Notes under the pieces: model-generated | What the model was told of the DNA's origin: nothing | The model's database searches: none | The model's input: only the letters and a program-made list of their open reading frames with translations | Program-made: the position numbers and the translations under genes | Virus record (IMG/VR): IMGVR_UViG_3300032282_001051 | Coordinates: 1 to 34,111 of that record | Strand: one strand, 5' to 3' | Length of the DNA stretch: 34,111 nucleotides | DNA from: a virus | Part shown: positions 14,958-20,456 of the stretch, piece by piece | Numbering within the stretch: position 1 is the stretch's first letter | How the letters are laid out: the number at the start of each line of letters is the position of its first letter

Positions 14958-15126
14958 TTTGAATCCTGTTCATTCGGTTTCGTAAATCGTCTGCTGCTTC
15001 TTTTCCGCGAATACGCTCAATATCAGATATTGTTTTAATCCACCAGCGTCTCGCTTCGGTTTTCCCATGTTCGTAGGCTCGTTCCCGATAACGGTCTATC
15101 CATTCCATAGCTTCTGCTTCCCTCAT
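14932..15126 (-). CDS. Small basic helical protein (about 64 aa)
   Basis: The open frame extends upstream to 15228, but the first part overlaps another likely gene and does not look coding. I take the ATG at 15126 (MREAEAMEWIDRYRERAYEH, then KTEARRWWIKTISDIERIRG, KEAADDLRNRMNRIQN); an ATG at 15108 (MEWIDRY, with GAGGGA upstream) is an alternative. The product is rich in Arg, Glu and Trp and all-helical. The W-W-I-K-x-I-x-D-I-E-R-I-R-G-x-x-A-A-D-x-L-R segment resembles small phage proteins found beside RusA. Function unknown. It overlaps the RusA start by 26 bases. Confidence 0.65.
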   Translation of the reverse strand: MREAEAMEWIDRYRERAYEHGKTEARRWWIKTISDIERIRGKEAADDLRNRMNRIQNVSSDISR

Positions 15127-15235
15127 CAGATTCCAAATCCCCTGTGAGGTAGAGTGCTGTGTTAATGACCCACTGCGGATAGATTGATCCGTCTTTGATG
15201 CGGTCAAGGATTTTTTTCGCGGTTTCATAATTCAT
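15035..15235 (-). CDS. Small phage protein (66 aa)
   Basis: ATG at 15235 overlaps the stop of the previous gene (TGATG). The first half, MNYETAKKILDRIKDGSIYP, QWVINTALYLTGDLES, has the look of a recurrent small phage family with an 'A..ILD.(I/V)K.G.....IN.AL..TGDL' pattern. The second half overlaps the following small gene in another frame by 92 bases and has a less protein-like composition, so the true end may reflect a frame overlap rather than conserved sequence. No function known. Confidence 0.6.
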   Translation of the reverse strand: MNYETAKKILDRIKDGSIYPQWVINTALYLTGDLESDEGSRSYGMDRPLSGTSLRTWENRSETLVD

Positions 15236-15447
15236 CAGAATTTCTCGCTGTCATACCACTGTGGTGTTTTTGGCTTCAATTCAATTTCTTTAGGCCGTGG
15301 TGGATGGCTACCCCACTGGTGGAAACTGCACATCGGTGCGTCAATCCTGACTGACCAGCGGTTTTTGCAACCAGGAAATGAACACATCAATTTTTTGTAT
15401 TCGTCATCATCATTGGCTTCAACTTTGGTAGGTTTGTTAAAACTCAT
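15235..15447 (-). CDS. Small zinc-finger-like protein (70 aa)
   Basis: The frame is open to 15501, but the ATG at 15447 overlaps the TGA of the DUF1376 gene (ATGA), so I start there. Product: MSFNKPTKVEANDDDEYKKL, then MCSFPGCKNRWSVRIDAPMC, SFHQWGSHPPRPKEIELK. The C-x4-C ... C-x2-H spacing suggests one bound zinc. Similar short 'CxxPGCxxxWSV....PMCSxHQW' proteins accompany replication genes of phages of Burkholderiales; I know no function. Placed directly after the DUF1376 replication protein, it may be a DNA- or protein-binding accessory. Confidence 0.7.
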   Translation of the reverse strand: MSFNKPTKVEANDDDEYKKLMCSFPGCKNRWSVRIDAPMCSFHQWGSHPPRPKEIELKPKTPQWYDSEKF

Positions 15448-16202
15448 TTTGCGTACTTCCCATCTATGATTTTTTGAAAATTGGTCGCGTTGACCACCCA
15501 CTCAAGATCAGGCAACCACGTTCGTCCTTGACTTTGAAAACCGTTGGCAAGGGTTGTTTCCTTTGCGATGTAAGCAAAAAATGATTCCCACCAAGTCAAC
15601 CCCTCGGATTGGGATTTGTAGCCTTCAGGCGAGTACGCAGACGGTTTGGCAGCTTGCAGCCAGCGTTGACGCAGATTAGTTTTGCGTGACCCTTCCCATG
15701 ATCGGGGCTGGGTTAGGTGAGGTAAGTGCTTTTTCCAAAGAACCAAAATTTGCTCATGAGGGCAAGTCGGAAGCCCTGCTTCAGACAAAGAACCTTTAGG
15801 TTCTATATCTTGGTTAATGGTTGTTGGTTCATGGTTGTTGGTTAGGGTTTTTTTGGGTTCGCTGTCGGTTTCCACTGGCAACCCACTGGGTTTTTTAGGT
15901 CTGCCACCCTTCTTGCCGTTTTCACGGTTTTTCTCAGCCAAATGATGGTAATGCTCAATCTCTGTATCACAGCGAGAATGTGTCCATCCTTCCTCTGAAA
16001 GCACAAACATATCCTGCAAAACAGATGTAACCGTTTCGGATGCCATTCGCAACCGCCTGGAAACCCACTGGGTATCGGTTGGGATAGGTTTTTCTGTGTC
16101 GTAATACATATCCAACAAGCGCCTGTAGGCTAAGTCTTCATCGTTGGATAGATGCGCGGTGGCGGCTCTGTAGTCGCCAATATGAAATTGGTAATAGTGC
16201 AT
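15444..16202 (-). CDS. DUF1376 (YdaU-type) replication protein
   Basis: I start at the ATG at 16202 (MHYYQFHIGDYRAATAHLSN), which begins exactly at the family's conserved N-terminus; the frame is open four codons further. Residues 1-85 form the DUF1376 domain (YYQFHIGDY, DLAYRRLLDMYYDTEKPIPT, a winged-helix-type DNA-binding fold). A basic linker follows (NGKKGGRPKKPSG), then a C-terminal domain (HLTQPRSWEGSRKTNLRQRW, LTWWESFFAYIAKETTLANG, TWLPDLEWVVNATNFQKIID) of the type seen in phage replication initiators or helicase loaders. With no polymerase, primase or helicase in the window, it is the likely recruiter of host replication. A structured leader of about 100 bases and a weak promoter precede it. 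Confidence 0.85.
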   Translation of the reverse strand: MHYYQFHIGDYRAATAHLSNDEDLAYRRLLDMYYDTEKPIPTDTQWVSRRLRMASETVTSVLQDMFVLSEEGWTHSRCDTEIEHYHHLAEKNRENGKKGGRPKKPSGLPVETDSEPKKTLTNNHEPTTINQDIEPKGSLSEAGLPTCPHEQILVLWKKHLPHLTQPRSWEGSRKTNLRQRWLQAAKPSAYSPEGYKSQSEGLTWWESFFAYIAKETTLANGFQSQGRTWLPDLEWVVNATNFQKIIDGKYAK

Positions 16203-16300
16203 AACGCGATCCAAAGCATCCTAGAAGAAACGTCCGGCAGGCGGGATGCGTTCGCTTTTCAGCAGGGTAGCTACTCCCTGCCTAGCCGGTGTTTCAAACC
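16203..16300 (-). promoter_or_regulatory. Structured leader upstream of the DUF1376 gene
   Basis: Non-coding stretch between the Cys-rich peptide gene and the DUF1376 ATG. It contains GCAGGGTAGCTACTCCCTGC (16262-16281), a 6-bp stem with an 8-base loop that is itself nearly palindromic, enclosed by CCGGC (16234-16238) and GCCGG (16285-16289). The two stems are nested, leaving a 23-base arm that could fold or bind something. No U-run follows, so it is not a simple terminator. It may be a regulatory 5' UTR or a replication origin; neither is shown. Confidence 0.4.
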
Positions 16301-16329
16301 ATTGTAATCAGAAGCAATTGGTGGTGCAA
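16301..16329 (-). promoter_or_regulatory. Possible promoter for the DUF1376 gene
   Basis: On the minus strand TTGCAC (16324-16329) and TACAAT (16301-16306) are 17 bases apart. The -10 is good (five of six), the -35 matches only TTG. It lies within the end of the Cys-rich peptide gene and just upstream of the structured leader. Confidence 0.3.
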
Positions 16330-16460
16330 CTAGACCCATAGCAACAGGTCGTGCAAGTCACCATGCGCCCATTGCTTTGATTGATGGTGTGAGTGGTGCA
16401 AGATGCCCACACCATGCTTGCCAGCGTAGTTAAGTAAAAACCCAAAATTAGCTTTTTCAT
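16308..16460 (-). CDS. Secreted Cys-rich peptide (50 aa)
   Basis: A short gene starting with ATG at 16460 behind a strong Shine-Dalgarno (AAGGAG) and ending with TGA at 16308-16310. The first 19-20 residues (MKKLILGFYLTTLASMVWAS) are a textbook signal peptide: two lysines, hydrophobic core, V-W-A cleavage site. The mature part is about 30 residues with six cysteines (C21, C36, C39, C40, C45, C49) in CTTHTINQSNGRMVTCTTCC and YGSSCTTNCF, rich in Thr and Ser. An even number of cysteines in a secreted peptide suggests three disulfides. I recall similar small 'GRMVTCTTCCYG..CTTNC' peptides in related phages but no function. In this early operon, possible roles are superinfection exclusion or envelope stress modulation; both are guesses. 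Confidence 0.72.
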   Translation of the reverse strand: MKKLILGFYLTTLASMVWASCTTHTINQSNGRMVTCTTCCYGSSCTTNCF

Positions 16461-16469
16461 AAGAACTCC

Positions 16470-16931
16470 TTAAACAGATAAACAATCAAACCACTCAGGC
16501 CGTAAAGCCTTCAACTGCCAAACCCGCGCTTGGGGAACATCCTTACCCCATCTAGAAATTGTTGATGGCGTCACACCTAACAAAACAGAAAGTTTTTGTG
16601 CGCTGCCAGCTTTGTAAATCGCAAATTCTTTTGATACCTTGACAATCTTGGCTGATTTTGCTGACCCTCTACGGAAGTTGCATTTCCTACACACAGGTAC
16701 AACATCTAAGGGTTTTCCATAGTCTCGATGGTCATAGCATTGCGCTGTATTTCCACAATCAACGCAAGAAAGTGTTTTTACTGGTGCAAGTTTTCCGTTT
16801 TTAACCGCTTGCTGAACTGCATTTATGGCTGATGTTGCGCCTGTATTCTTTTCATTGCAGGCTAAACATTTCTTTGCAAGATAGTGTCTTTCGCCAATGT
16901 CGGCATTGCAAAGACAGCATGAACGGTTCAT
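16470..16931 (-). CDS. Zinc-finger / Cro-like HTH fusion regulator (153 aa)
   Basis: The N-terminal 90 residues contain four cysteine groups: CCLC (5-8), CLAC (22-25), CVDC (56-59) and CRKC (81-84), with a conserved-looking segment CVDCGNTAQCYDHRDYGKPL, VVPVCRKCNFRRG. That segment (C-x2-C, DHRDY, V-x-P-V-C-x-x-C-N-x-x-R-G) resembles inactive or atypical HNH-type zinc domains in phages. The C-terminus (about 103-147: FAIYKAGSAQKLSVLLGVTP, STISRWGKDVPQARVWQLKA) is a YdaS/Cro-like helix-turn-helix. The preceding gene encodes a free HTH of the same type. The fusion could be a zinc-dependent transcription regulator or a nuclease with a DNA-targeting domain. Its ATG overlaps the stop of the 62-residue regulator. 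Confidence 0.72.
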   Translation of the reverse strand: MNRSCCLCNADIGERHYLAKKCLACNEKNTGATSAINAVQQAVKNGKLAPVKTLSCVDCGNTAQCYDHRDYGKPLDVVPVCRKCNFRRGSAKSAKIVKVSKEFAIYKAGSAQKLSVLLGVTPSTISRWGKDVPQARVWQLKALRPEWFDCLSV

Positions 16932-17116
16932 TTTTTAACGGCTTTCTTCAAAAAAATCTTAGGAAAAGTTAGCTTTACTGCGGGTGGAATTCCGCGTTTA
17001 AACCAGTTGTGAACCCTTTGCTTTGACTTGAACCCAAGCTGACGCGCAAGAGCAGACGCCCCGCCTAGCTGGGCAATCAACTCACCATCCGCTTGTATCT
17101 GTTCTTTTGTTGTCAT
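16928..17116 (-). CDS. Cro/YdaS-like HTH regulator (62 aa), predicted leaderless
   Basis: First gene of the leftward operon. The product is essentially one helix-turn-helix: ELIAQLGGASALARQLGFKS, KQRVHNWFKRGIPPAVKL, the YdaS/Cro pattern (a 'GG.SALAR.LG' first helix, then 'V..W..RGIP') followed by a basic end. The -10 (TATCAT, minus strand 17123-17128) ends only 6 bases before the ATG, so transcription should begin at or next to the A of the start codon and no Shine-Dalgarno is available. This parallels leaderless lambda cI mRNA from PRM, although the protein's size is Cro-like. It probably binds the inverted repeats in the adjoining control region and regulates both promoters. Confidence 0.82.
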   Translation of the reverse strand: MTTKEQIQADGELIAQLGGASALARQLGFKSKQRVHNWFKRGIPPAVKLTFPKIFLKKAVKK

Positions 17117-17122
17117 GGTTGC

Positions 17123-17150
17123 ATGATAGCAACAACTATCAAAAAGTCAA
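17123..17150 (-). promoter_or_regulatory. Leftward promoter of the divergent control region
   Basis: On the minus strand TTGACT (17145-17150) and TATCAT (17123-17128) are separated by 16 bases; both match the sigma70 consensus at five of six positions. The predicted start lies at about 17116, the first base of the regulator gene. Confidence 0.72.
17125..17140. promoter_or_regulatory. Candidate operator 1 (inverted repeat)
   Basis: GATAGCAACAACTATC: 5-base arms GATAG/CTATC around CAACAA. It fills the spacer of the leftward promoter and overlaps its -10, so a bound regulator would block leftward transcription. It shares the CAACAA core with the second repeat at 17170-17182. Confidence 0.5.
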
Positions 17151-17169
17151 CACTTTGTGAAAAAATTTT

Positions 17170-17182
17170 CAACAAGTTGTTG
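17170..17182. promoter_or_regulatory. Candidate operator 2 (perfect inverted repeat)
   Basis: CAACAAGTTGTTG is a perfect 6+6 inverted repeat around one central base. It overlaps the first three bases of the -35 of the rightward promoter. On a larger scale, GTCAACA (17146-17152) and TGTTGAC (17178-17184) form an inverted pair placing the two -35 boxes symmetrically about 17165. Confidence 0.55.
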
Positions 17183-17207
17183 ACTTTGGTTTTTTGATCG
17201 CTATACT
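17180..17207 (+). promoter_or_regulatory. Rightward promoter of the divergent control region
   Basis: TTGACT (17180-17185) and TATACT (17202-17207), 16 bases apart, each five of six to the sigma70 consensus. The predicted start is near 17214, giving a leader of about 40 bases with AGGAG ahead of the ATG at 17254. It should drive the early recombination operon. Confidence 0.75.
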
Positions 17208-17253
17208 TCAGTCATCCCCCAGCACATTGCATAGGGTCTTACTAGGAGCAAAC

Positions 17254-17451
17254 ATGAAATTACTCAACATCACCGATAACGAGCGCAACAATTGTGTTGT
17301 GACTTACAACCTTAATCGCTTTGAAGTTTTTTGCGGTGATATGTTTTTGACATCCGCACAAACTAAAGCCGACCTTAAGCAACAACTTAGCGTCAACCGC
17401 ATCAAAGCTGTGTTTGATTCAGTTGCACAACGTAAATATCTTTATAACTAA
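17254..17451 (+). CDS. First rightward early gene, unknown (65 aa)
   Basis: The frame is open from 17194, but that start would precede or coincide with the promoter; the ATG at 17254 has AGGAG at the right distance. The product, MKLLNITDNERNNCVVTYNL, NRFEVFCGDMFLTSAQTKAD, LKQQLSVNRIKAVFDSVAQR, is a small mixed alpha/beta protein with no recognised motif. As the first product of the rightward early transcript it occupies the place where phages often encode a regulator or host-takeover factor, but nothing in the sequence indicates which. Confidence 0.68.
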   Translation: MKLLNITDNERNNCVVTYNLNRFEVFCGDMFLTSAQTKADLKQQLSVNRIKAVFDSVAQRKYLYN

Positions 17452-17466
17452 TCAACAGGATCAAAC

Positions 17467-17601
17467 ATGAGCAATCACCGCACACACTACAAAATTGAAA
17501 AAGACATGGAGAAACGCGCAGAGGCCATGCTTGGCATGTTAGCCGCATTGACTATTGGTTTTGGCTTGGCCTGTTTGCTGGTTGCATGGTGGTCATCATG
17601 A
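17467..17601 (+). CDS. Small single-TM protein (44 aa)
   Basis: ATG at 17467 with AGGA upstream; TGA at 17599-17601 overlaps the next ATG. The product has a charged N-terminus (SNHRTHYKIEKDMEKRAEAM) and one transmembrane segment (about 22-41, LGMLAALTIGFGLACLLVAW). An early-expressed 44-residue membrane protein might act in superinfection exclusion or envelope modulation, an inference from position and topology only. Confidence 0.6.
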   Translation: MSNHRTHYKIEKDMEKRAEAMLGMLAALTIGFGLACLLVAWWSS

Positions 17602-17762
17602 ACATACGCGCACTTAAACACGTTCGCCAATTGTGGAACGTACCTTACGCACCACCGCACATCAACCGCGCCAATCAACTCAAATGGGTTCGCGCTGTTC
17701 GCAGACTTGGTGACAAATGGCTGATTGCTAAACCTTTGGAGAAACAAAATGAAACACATTAA
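17598..17762 (+). CDS. Small very basic protein (54 aa)
   Basis: ATG at 17598 overlaps the preceding TGA (ATGA); TAA at 17760-17762 lies inside the start of the next gene, which begins at 17749. Product: MNIRALKHVRQLWNVPYAPP, HINRANQLKWVRAVRRLGDK, WLIAKPLEKQNETH, with many Arg/Lys/His and Trp. The basic character suggests nucleic-acid binding. The overlap chain on both sides supports it being translated. No family recognised. Confidence 0.55.
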   Translation: MNIRALKHVRQLWNVPYAPPHINRANQLKWVRAVRRLGDKWLIAKPLEKQNETH

Positions 17763-17946
17763 CGCTCAAGAACTGATTGACACCATCGACAGCATTGCTA
17801 AGAACAACTACCGCGATGGTGAAACCGTTGACCGCCTTGCATACCAAGTTGGCTTGCTTAACAGCAAAGTCCGTGAGTTAGTCAACCTTGTTAACCAAGA
17901 CTCGCAAATCATTGCTGGTTTACTTCTTGATTTGGAGCAAGTATGA
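17749..17946 (+). CDS. Small helical early protein (65 aa)
   Basis: The frame is open from 17725; ATG at 17749 has GGAG about 7 bases upstream and is chosen. Product: MKHINAQELIDTIDSIAKNN, YRDGETVDRLAYQVGLLNSK, VRELVNLVNQDSQIIAGLLL. It is an acidic, mostly helical protein with heptad-like leucines, likely a coiled coil. Its TGA overlaps the ERF gene start (ATGA), suggesting coupling and perhaps a partner role in recombination. Function unknown. Confidence 0.65.
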   Translation: MKHINAQELIDTIDSIAKNNYRDGETVDRLAYQVGLLNSKVRELVNLVNQDSQIIAGLLLDLEQV

Positions 17947-18488
17947 AACAGATCGCTTCCGCATTAGTCAAGGCTCAGAAAGCCTTTGGCCCTGCACTTA
18001 AGTCCTCTACTAACCCACACTTCAAGTCACGTTACGCTGACCTTGCTGCCTGCGTTGAAGCTGTGATTGACGCACTGAACGACAGCGGCATAGCCATGAT
18101 TCAGAAGTCATACGACTGCAACGAAGGCATCATGATTGAAACTGTGTTTGTCCACGAATCCGGTGAGATGCTGGAGTGCGGCATCCTTCACGTTCCTGCA
18201 AGCAAACAAGACCCACAAGGCTACGGTTCTGCGCTGACATACGCAAGACGCTACAGCCTTATGGCAGCTTGCGGTATCGCACCTGAGGATGATGACGGTA
18301 ACGCAGCCAGCCGAAAGCCTGGTATGCCTGCCGGTGAACTGGCAGATTGGATTGCAGCAATTGAAGCCTGTACGGATGCTGACAGCCTTAAAGACACCTA
18401 TCTCCAAGCCTACAAAGCCGCACAGACTGACGCTAACGCACAGAAGCGCATTATTGCTGCTAAAGACAGCATGAAAGGAAAGCTATGA
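17943..18488 (+). CDS. erf: ERF-family single-strand annealing protein
   Basis: The 181-residue product carries the ERF signature: QIASALVKAQKAFGPALKSS, TNPHFKSRYADLAACVEAV, then YGSALTYARRYSLMAACGIA followed by the acidic PEDDDGNAA. P22 Erf and relatives form rings on single-stranded DNA and anneal complementary strands; in phages they circularise or recombine genomes. The conserved domain fills residues 1-125; the short C-terminal helical tail (ADWIAAIEACTDADSLKDTY) is typical of the family. The gene lies upstream of a YqaJ exonuclease and an SSB-like protein, forming a Red-like recombination module. Start and stop overlap neighbours (ATGA). Confidence 0.93.
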   Translation: MKQIASALVKAQKAFGPALKSSTNPHFKSRYADLAACVEAVIDALNDSGIAMIQKSYDCNEGIMIETVFVHESGEMLECGILHVPASKQDPQGYGSALTYARRYSLMAACGIAPEDDDGNAASRKPGMPAGELADWIAAIEACTDADSLKDTYLQAYKAAQTDANAQKRIIAAKDSMKGKL

Positions 18489-18697
18489 ACGAGCCAGCGT
18501 TTCCATATACCTACTTTGACACGCAACTAAGAGCAGATCGAACCATGACAGGCATGACCTTGCGCGATTACTTTGCAGCTAAGGCTATGCAAGGATTTCT
18601 TGCGAATTCAAAAACAGCTTATGACGTTAGCTACGAACAATTTGCTGAAATTTTTTATGGAATGGCAGACGCTATGCTGAAAGCGAGGGCCGAATAA
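18485..18697 (+). CDS. Small conserved phage protein, GMTLRDYFAAKAMQ type (70 aa)
   Basis: The product starts MNEPAFPYTYFDTQLRADRT, MTGMTLRDYFAAKAMQGFLA, and ends with a helix (YEQFAEIFYGMADAMLKARA). The 'GMTLRDYFAAKAM' segment is a recurrent, recognisable feature of many small phage proteins located among recombination and replication genes of temperate and lytic phages; the function is not known to me. It lies between the annealase and the exonuclease, overlapping the ERF stop by ATGA and the exonuclease ATG by one base, so a role in the recombination module is plausible. Confidence 0.75.
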   Translation: MNEPAFPYTYFDTQLRADRTMTGMTLRDYFAAKAMQGFLANSKTAYDVSYEQFAEIFYGMADAMLKARAE

Positions 18698-19314
18698 TGG
18701 AACAACGTAGCGAGACCTGGTTTCAGGCAAGACTTGGCAAAGTCACAGCCAGCCGCATCGGTGATGTGATGGCAAAGACCAAATCAGGTTATGGCGCAAG
18801 CCGTGCTAACTACATGGCTCAATTAGTCGTGGAAAGAATGACCGGCAAAGCACCGGAAATGTTTACAAATGCCGCAATGCAGTGGGGAACAGACACCGAA
18901 CCACTCGCCAGGGCCGCATACGAGGCTCATAACAACGTCATGGTTGACGAAACTGGATTAGTTGACCATCCATCTATTCCCATGAGTGGCGCGTCCCCTG
19001 ATGGGCTTATTGGTGAACATGGAATGTTGGAGATTAAATGCCCCAACACCGCAACGCACATTGAGACAGTGTTGACCGGCAAGATTGACGAGAAATACGT
19101 TTATCAAATGCAATGGCAAATGGCCTGCACTGGTCGCCAGTGGTGTGACTTTGTGTCATTCGACCCACGCATGGACGAAGGCTTGCAACTCAAAATCATT
19201 CCTGTCAAACGTGATGACAAGTTAATCAGTGACATCGAAGTAGAAGTTAAGTGCTTCCTTTACGAACTAGACCAAAAAGTTAAATCCCTAAACGCTCTGA
19301 AAGGCCAAAAATGA
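18697..19314 (+). CDS. YqaJ / lambda-type 5'-3' exonuclease
   Basis: The 205-residue product has the YqaJ viral recombinase fold: QRSETWFQARLGKVTASRIG (the typical W-x-x-x-R-x-G-x-x-T-A-S start), MQWGTDTEPLARAAYEAHNN with the conserved Glu, GASPDGLI with the metal-binding Asp and LEIKCPNTATH with the E-x-K pair, then YVYQMQWQMACTGRQWCDFV. These are the PD-(D/E)XK residues of lambda exonuclease. The enzyme degrades the 5' strand of duplex ends, producing single strands for the ERF protein. Adjacent ERF and SSB-like genes support this. The stop overlaps the following ATG. Confidence 0.92.
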   Translation: MEQRSETWFQARLGKVTASRIGDVMAKTKSGYGASRANYMAQLVVERMTGKAPEMFTNAAMQWGTDTEPLARAAYEAHNNVMVDETGLVDHPSIPMSGASPDGLIGEHGMLEIKCPNTATHIETVLTGKIDEKYVYQMQWQMACTGRQWCDFVSFDPRMDEGLQLKIIPVKRDDKLISDIEVEVKCFLYELDQKVKSLNALKGQK

Positions 19315-19571
19315 AACGCACCCACGACATTACCGTAGTCACCGGCACATACAAAGACCGCGAAGGCAACGAAAAGAAACGCTATACCAAGATCGGCACT
19401 CTTTTCCTGAACGACAACGGACGTATTAAAGTCAAGATTGACAACGCTCACCCCACTATGGACGGTGGCTGGAATGGCTGGGCAGATGCTTACGAAATTA
19501 CTGAAGAACAAGTCCAACGCCAGCGCGTAAAGGCTGGATTCCCCGAGGACGTATCAGACATTCCATTTTAA
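19311..19571 (+). CDS. SSB-like protein with DIPF-type C-terminal tip (86 aa)
   Basis: The product reads MKRTHDITVVTGTYKDREGN, EKKRYTKIGTLFLNDNGRIK, VKIDNAHPTMDGGWNGWADA, ending FPEDVSDIPF. The strand pattern (ITVVTGTYKDREGNEKKRYTKIGTLFL) matches small phage proteins of OB-like type that are often annotated as single-stranded-DNA-binding. The acidic end with final D-I-P-F closely mirrors the DDDIPF tip by which bacterial SSB recruits host repair and replication proteins. Directly after exonuclease and annealase, an SSB-like role is sensible. The OB fold itself is not proven from sequence; a short unrelated beta protein with an SSB-mimicking tail is the alternative. Confidence 0.68.
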   Translation: MKRTHDITVVTGTYKDREGNEKKRYTKIGTLFLNDNGRIKVKIDNAHPTMDGGWNGWADAYEITEEQVQRQRVKAGFPEDVSDIPF

Positions 19572-19681
19572 GAATCGGGGGGAAAGCGGATTCTGCGCCT
19601 TATCGGGAGACGTGCCGGTGACCAACAACCATATCGGTTGACAAGTGCAGTGCAGCGAGTACCCCCACCCAAGGAACAACC
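19572..19681 (+). other. 110-base leader between early gene blocks
   Basis: The longest non-coding gap in this rightward operon. It contains AGAATC/GATTCT arms (19571-19576 and 19589-19594) around a G-run, and CAACCATATCGGTTG (a 5-bp stem). A TTGACA box lies near 19637 but has no acceptable -10 at 16-18 bases. It ends with AAGGAA ahead of the winged-helix gene. I see no ORF and no tRNA-like fold; it may be a structured leader. Confidence 0.4.
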
Positions 19682-19969
19682 ATGAACATCATTCAGACAA
19701 TCATTGGTAAGTTTAGAAAGACCGACCCTGAGACTTCTAAAGAGGCCGCTAAGACAGTTACCTCTAACATGGAAACCGTGGTCTTAGAGGCGATTAAAAC
19801 CTTTCCTGACGGCTGTATTGCTGACGATGTGGTGTCGCATACAGGGATGCGTTGGGACACGGTAACACCTCGATTTGCACCCTTGTTACGGAAGAAATTA
19901 ATTGAAGCCACTGGAGAGCGCAGAAAAGGCGCATCAGGCAGATCACAACGAGTTTTGAAAGCAATATGA
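19682..19969 (+). CDS. Winged-helix DNA-binding protein (95 aa)
   Basis: The product has a short basic start (IIQTIIGKFRKTDPETSKEA), then VLEAIKTFPDGCIADDVVSH, TGMRWDTVTPRFAPLLRKKL, IEATGERRKGASGRSQRVLK. This is a recurrent phage winged-helix family: the 'TDPETSKEAA' start, a first helix ending 'FPDG', a recognition helix 'RWDTVTPRFAPLLRK' and a basic wing (GERRKGASGRSQRV). It should bind DNA and may regulate early genes or act in replication. It follows a 110-base leader and overlaps the next gene by ATGA. Confidence 0.75.
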   Translation: MNIIQTIIGKFRKTDPETSKEAAKTVTSNMETVVLEAIKTFPDGCIADDVVSHTGMRWDTVTPRFAPLLRKKLIEATGERRKGASGRSQRVLKAI

Positions 19970-20208
19970 AATACTGGCCTGGCACAAACATTATGAAAAG
20001 CCAACACAACGACTTTAATTGGCAAAAGAAAACAGACTTTATGGACACCTTCCGCAAGGAAATCCATTACTCAGTAGCTGGTAAGTTGGGTTCTATTGGC
20101 AGGACTAAACAAGGTTTAGAACGTGGTGAGCCTTTCTACATCCCAGCCACAAACGCCTACAGCAAAGCCAAGCCTTCTAAATTCAATGGCAAAGGGGATT
20201 CTGTATGA
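19966..20208 (+). CDS. Small phage protein, MKYWPGTN type (80 aa)
   Basis: ATG at 19966 overlaps the winged-helix TGA. The product begins MKYWPGTNIMKSQHNDFNWQ, followed by a basic, turn-rich part (SIGRTKQGLERGEPFYIPAT, YSKAKPSKFNGKG). The 'KYWPGT..(I/V).KS..N.F.W' start recurs in small phage proteins near replication genes. No function can be assigned. It overlaps the next ATG. Confidence 0.65.
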   Translation: MKYWPGTNIMKSQHNDFNWQKKTDFMDTFRKEIHYSVAGKLGSIGRTKQGLERGEPFYIPATNAYSKAKPSKFNGKGDSV

Positions 20209-20456
20209 GTATCACCGCAATGAAACAGGCGCTTGAGGCGTTGGAAAACTGCACAACATGGAACCTCACAAGAGAGCAGTTTGACAAAAACTTAACCGCC
20301 ATAAATTCTCTACGCCAAGCCATAGAGCAAGCGCAAGACGCAGTATTGGCAGAGCGTGAGGCGTGTCGGGGAATTGCGGCAGATTACGCGCAAAAGCACA
20401 ACAGCATGACAGCAGTCAACATTGCTGACGCCATTCGAGCAAGGAGTAACACATGA
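20205..20456 (+). CDS. Small helical protein (83 aa)
   Basis: ATG at 20205 overlaps the preceding TGA. Product: MSITAMKQALEALENCTTWN, LTREQFDKNLTAINSLRQAI, AQDAVLAEREACRGIAADYA. The 'MKQALEALE' start followed by 'I.SLRQAIEQAQ' and 'AEREAC..IA' is a very widespread arrangement of low-complexity helical phage proteins. No function known. Overlaps the next ATG (ATGA). Confidence 0.65.
   Translation: MSITAMKQALEALENCTTWNLTREQFDKNLTAINSLRQAIEQAQDAVLAEREACRGIAADYAQKHNSMTAVNIADAIRARSNT

Noticed and set aside
19635-19665. TTGACA box in the 110-base leader as a promoter
   Set aside because: No -10-like hexamer at a usable distance; the region there is C-rich.
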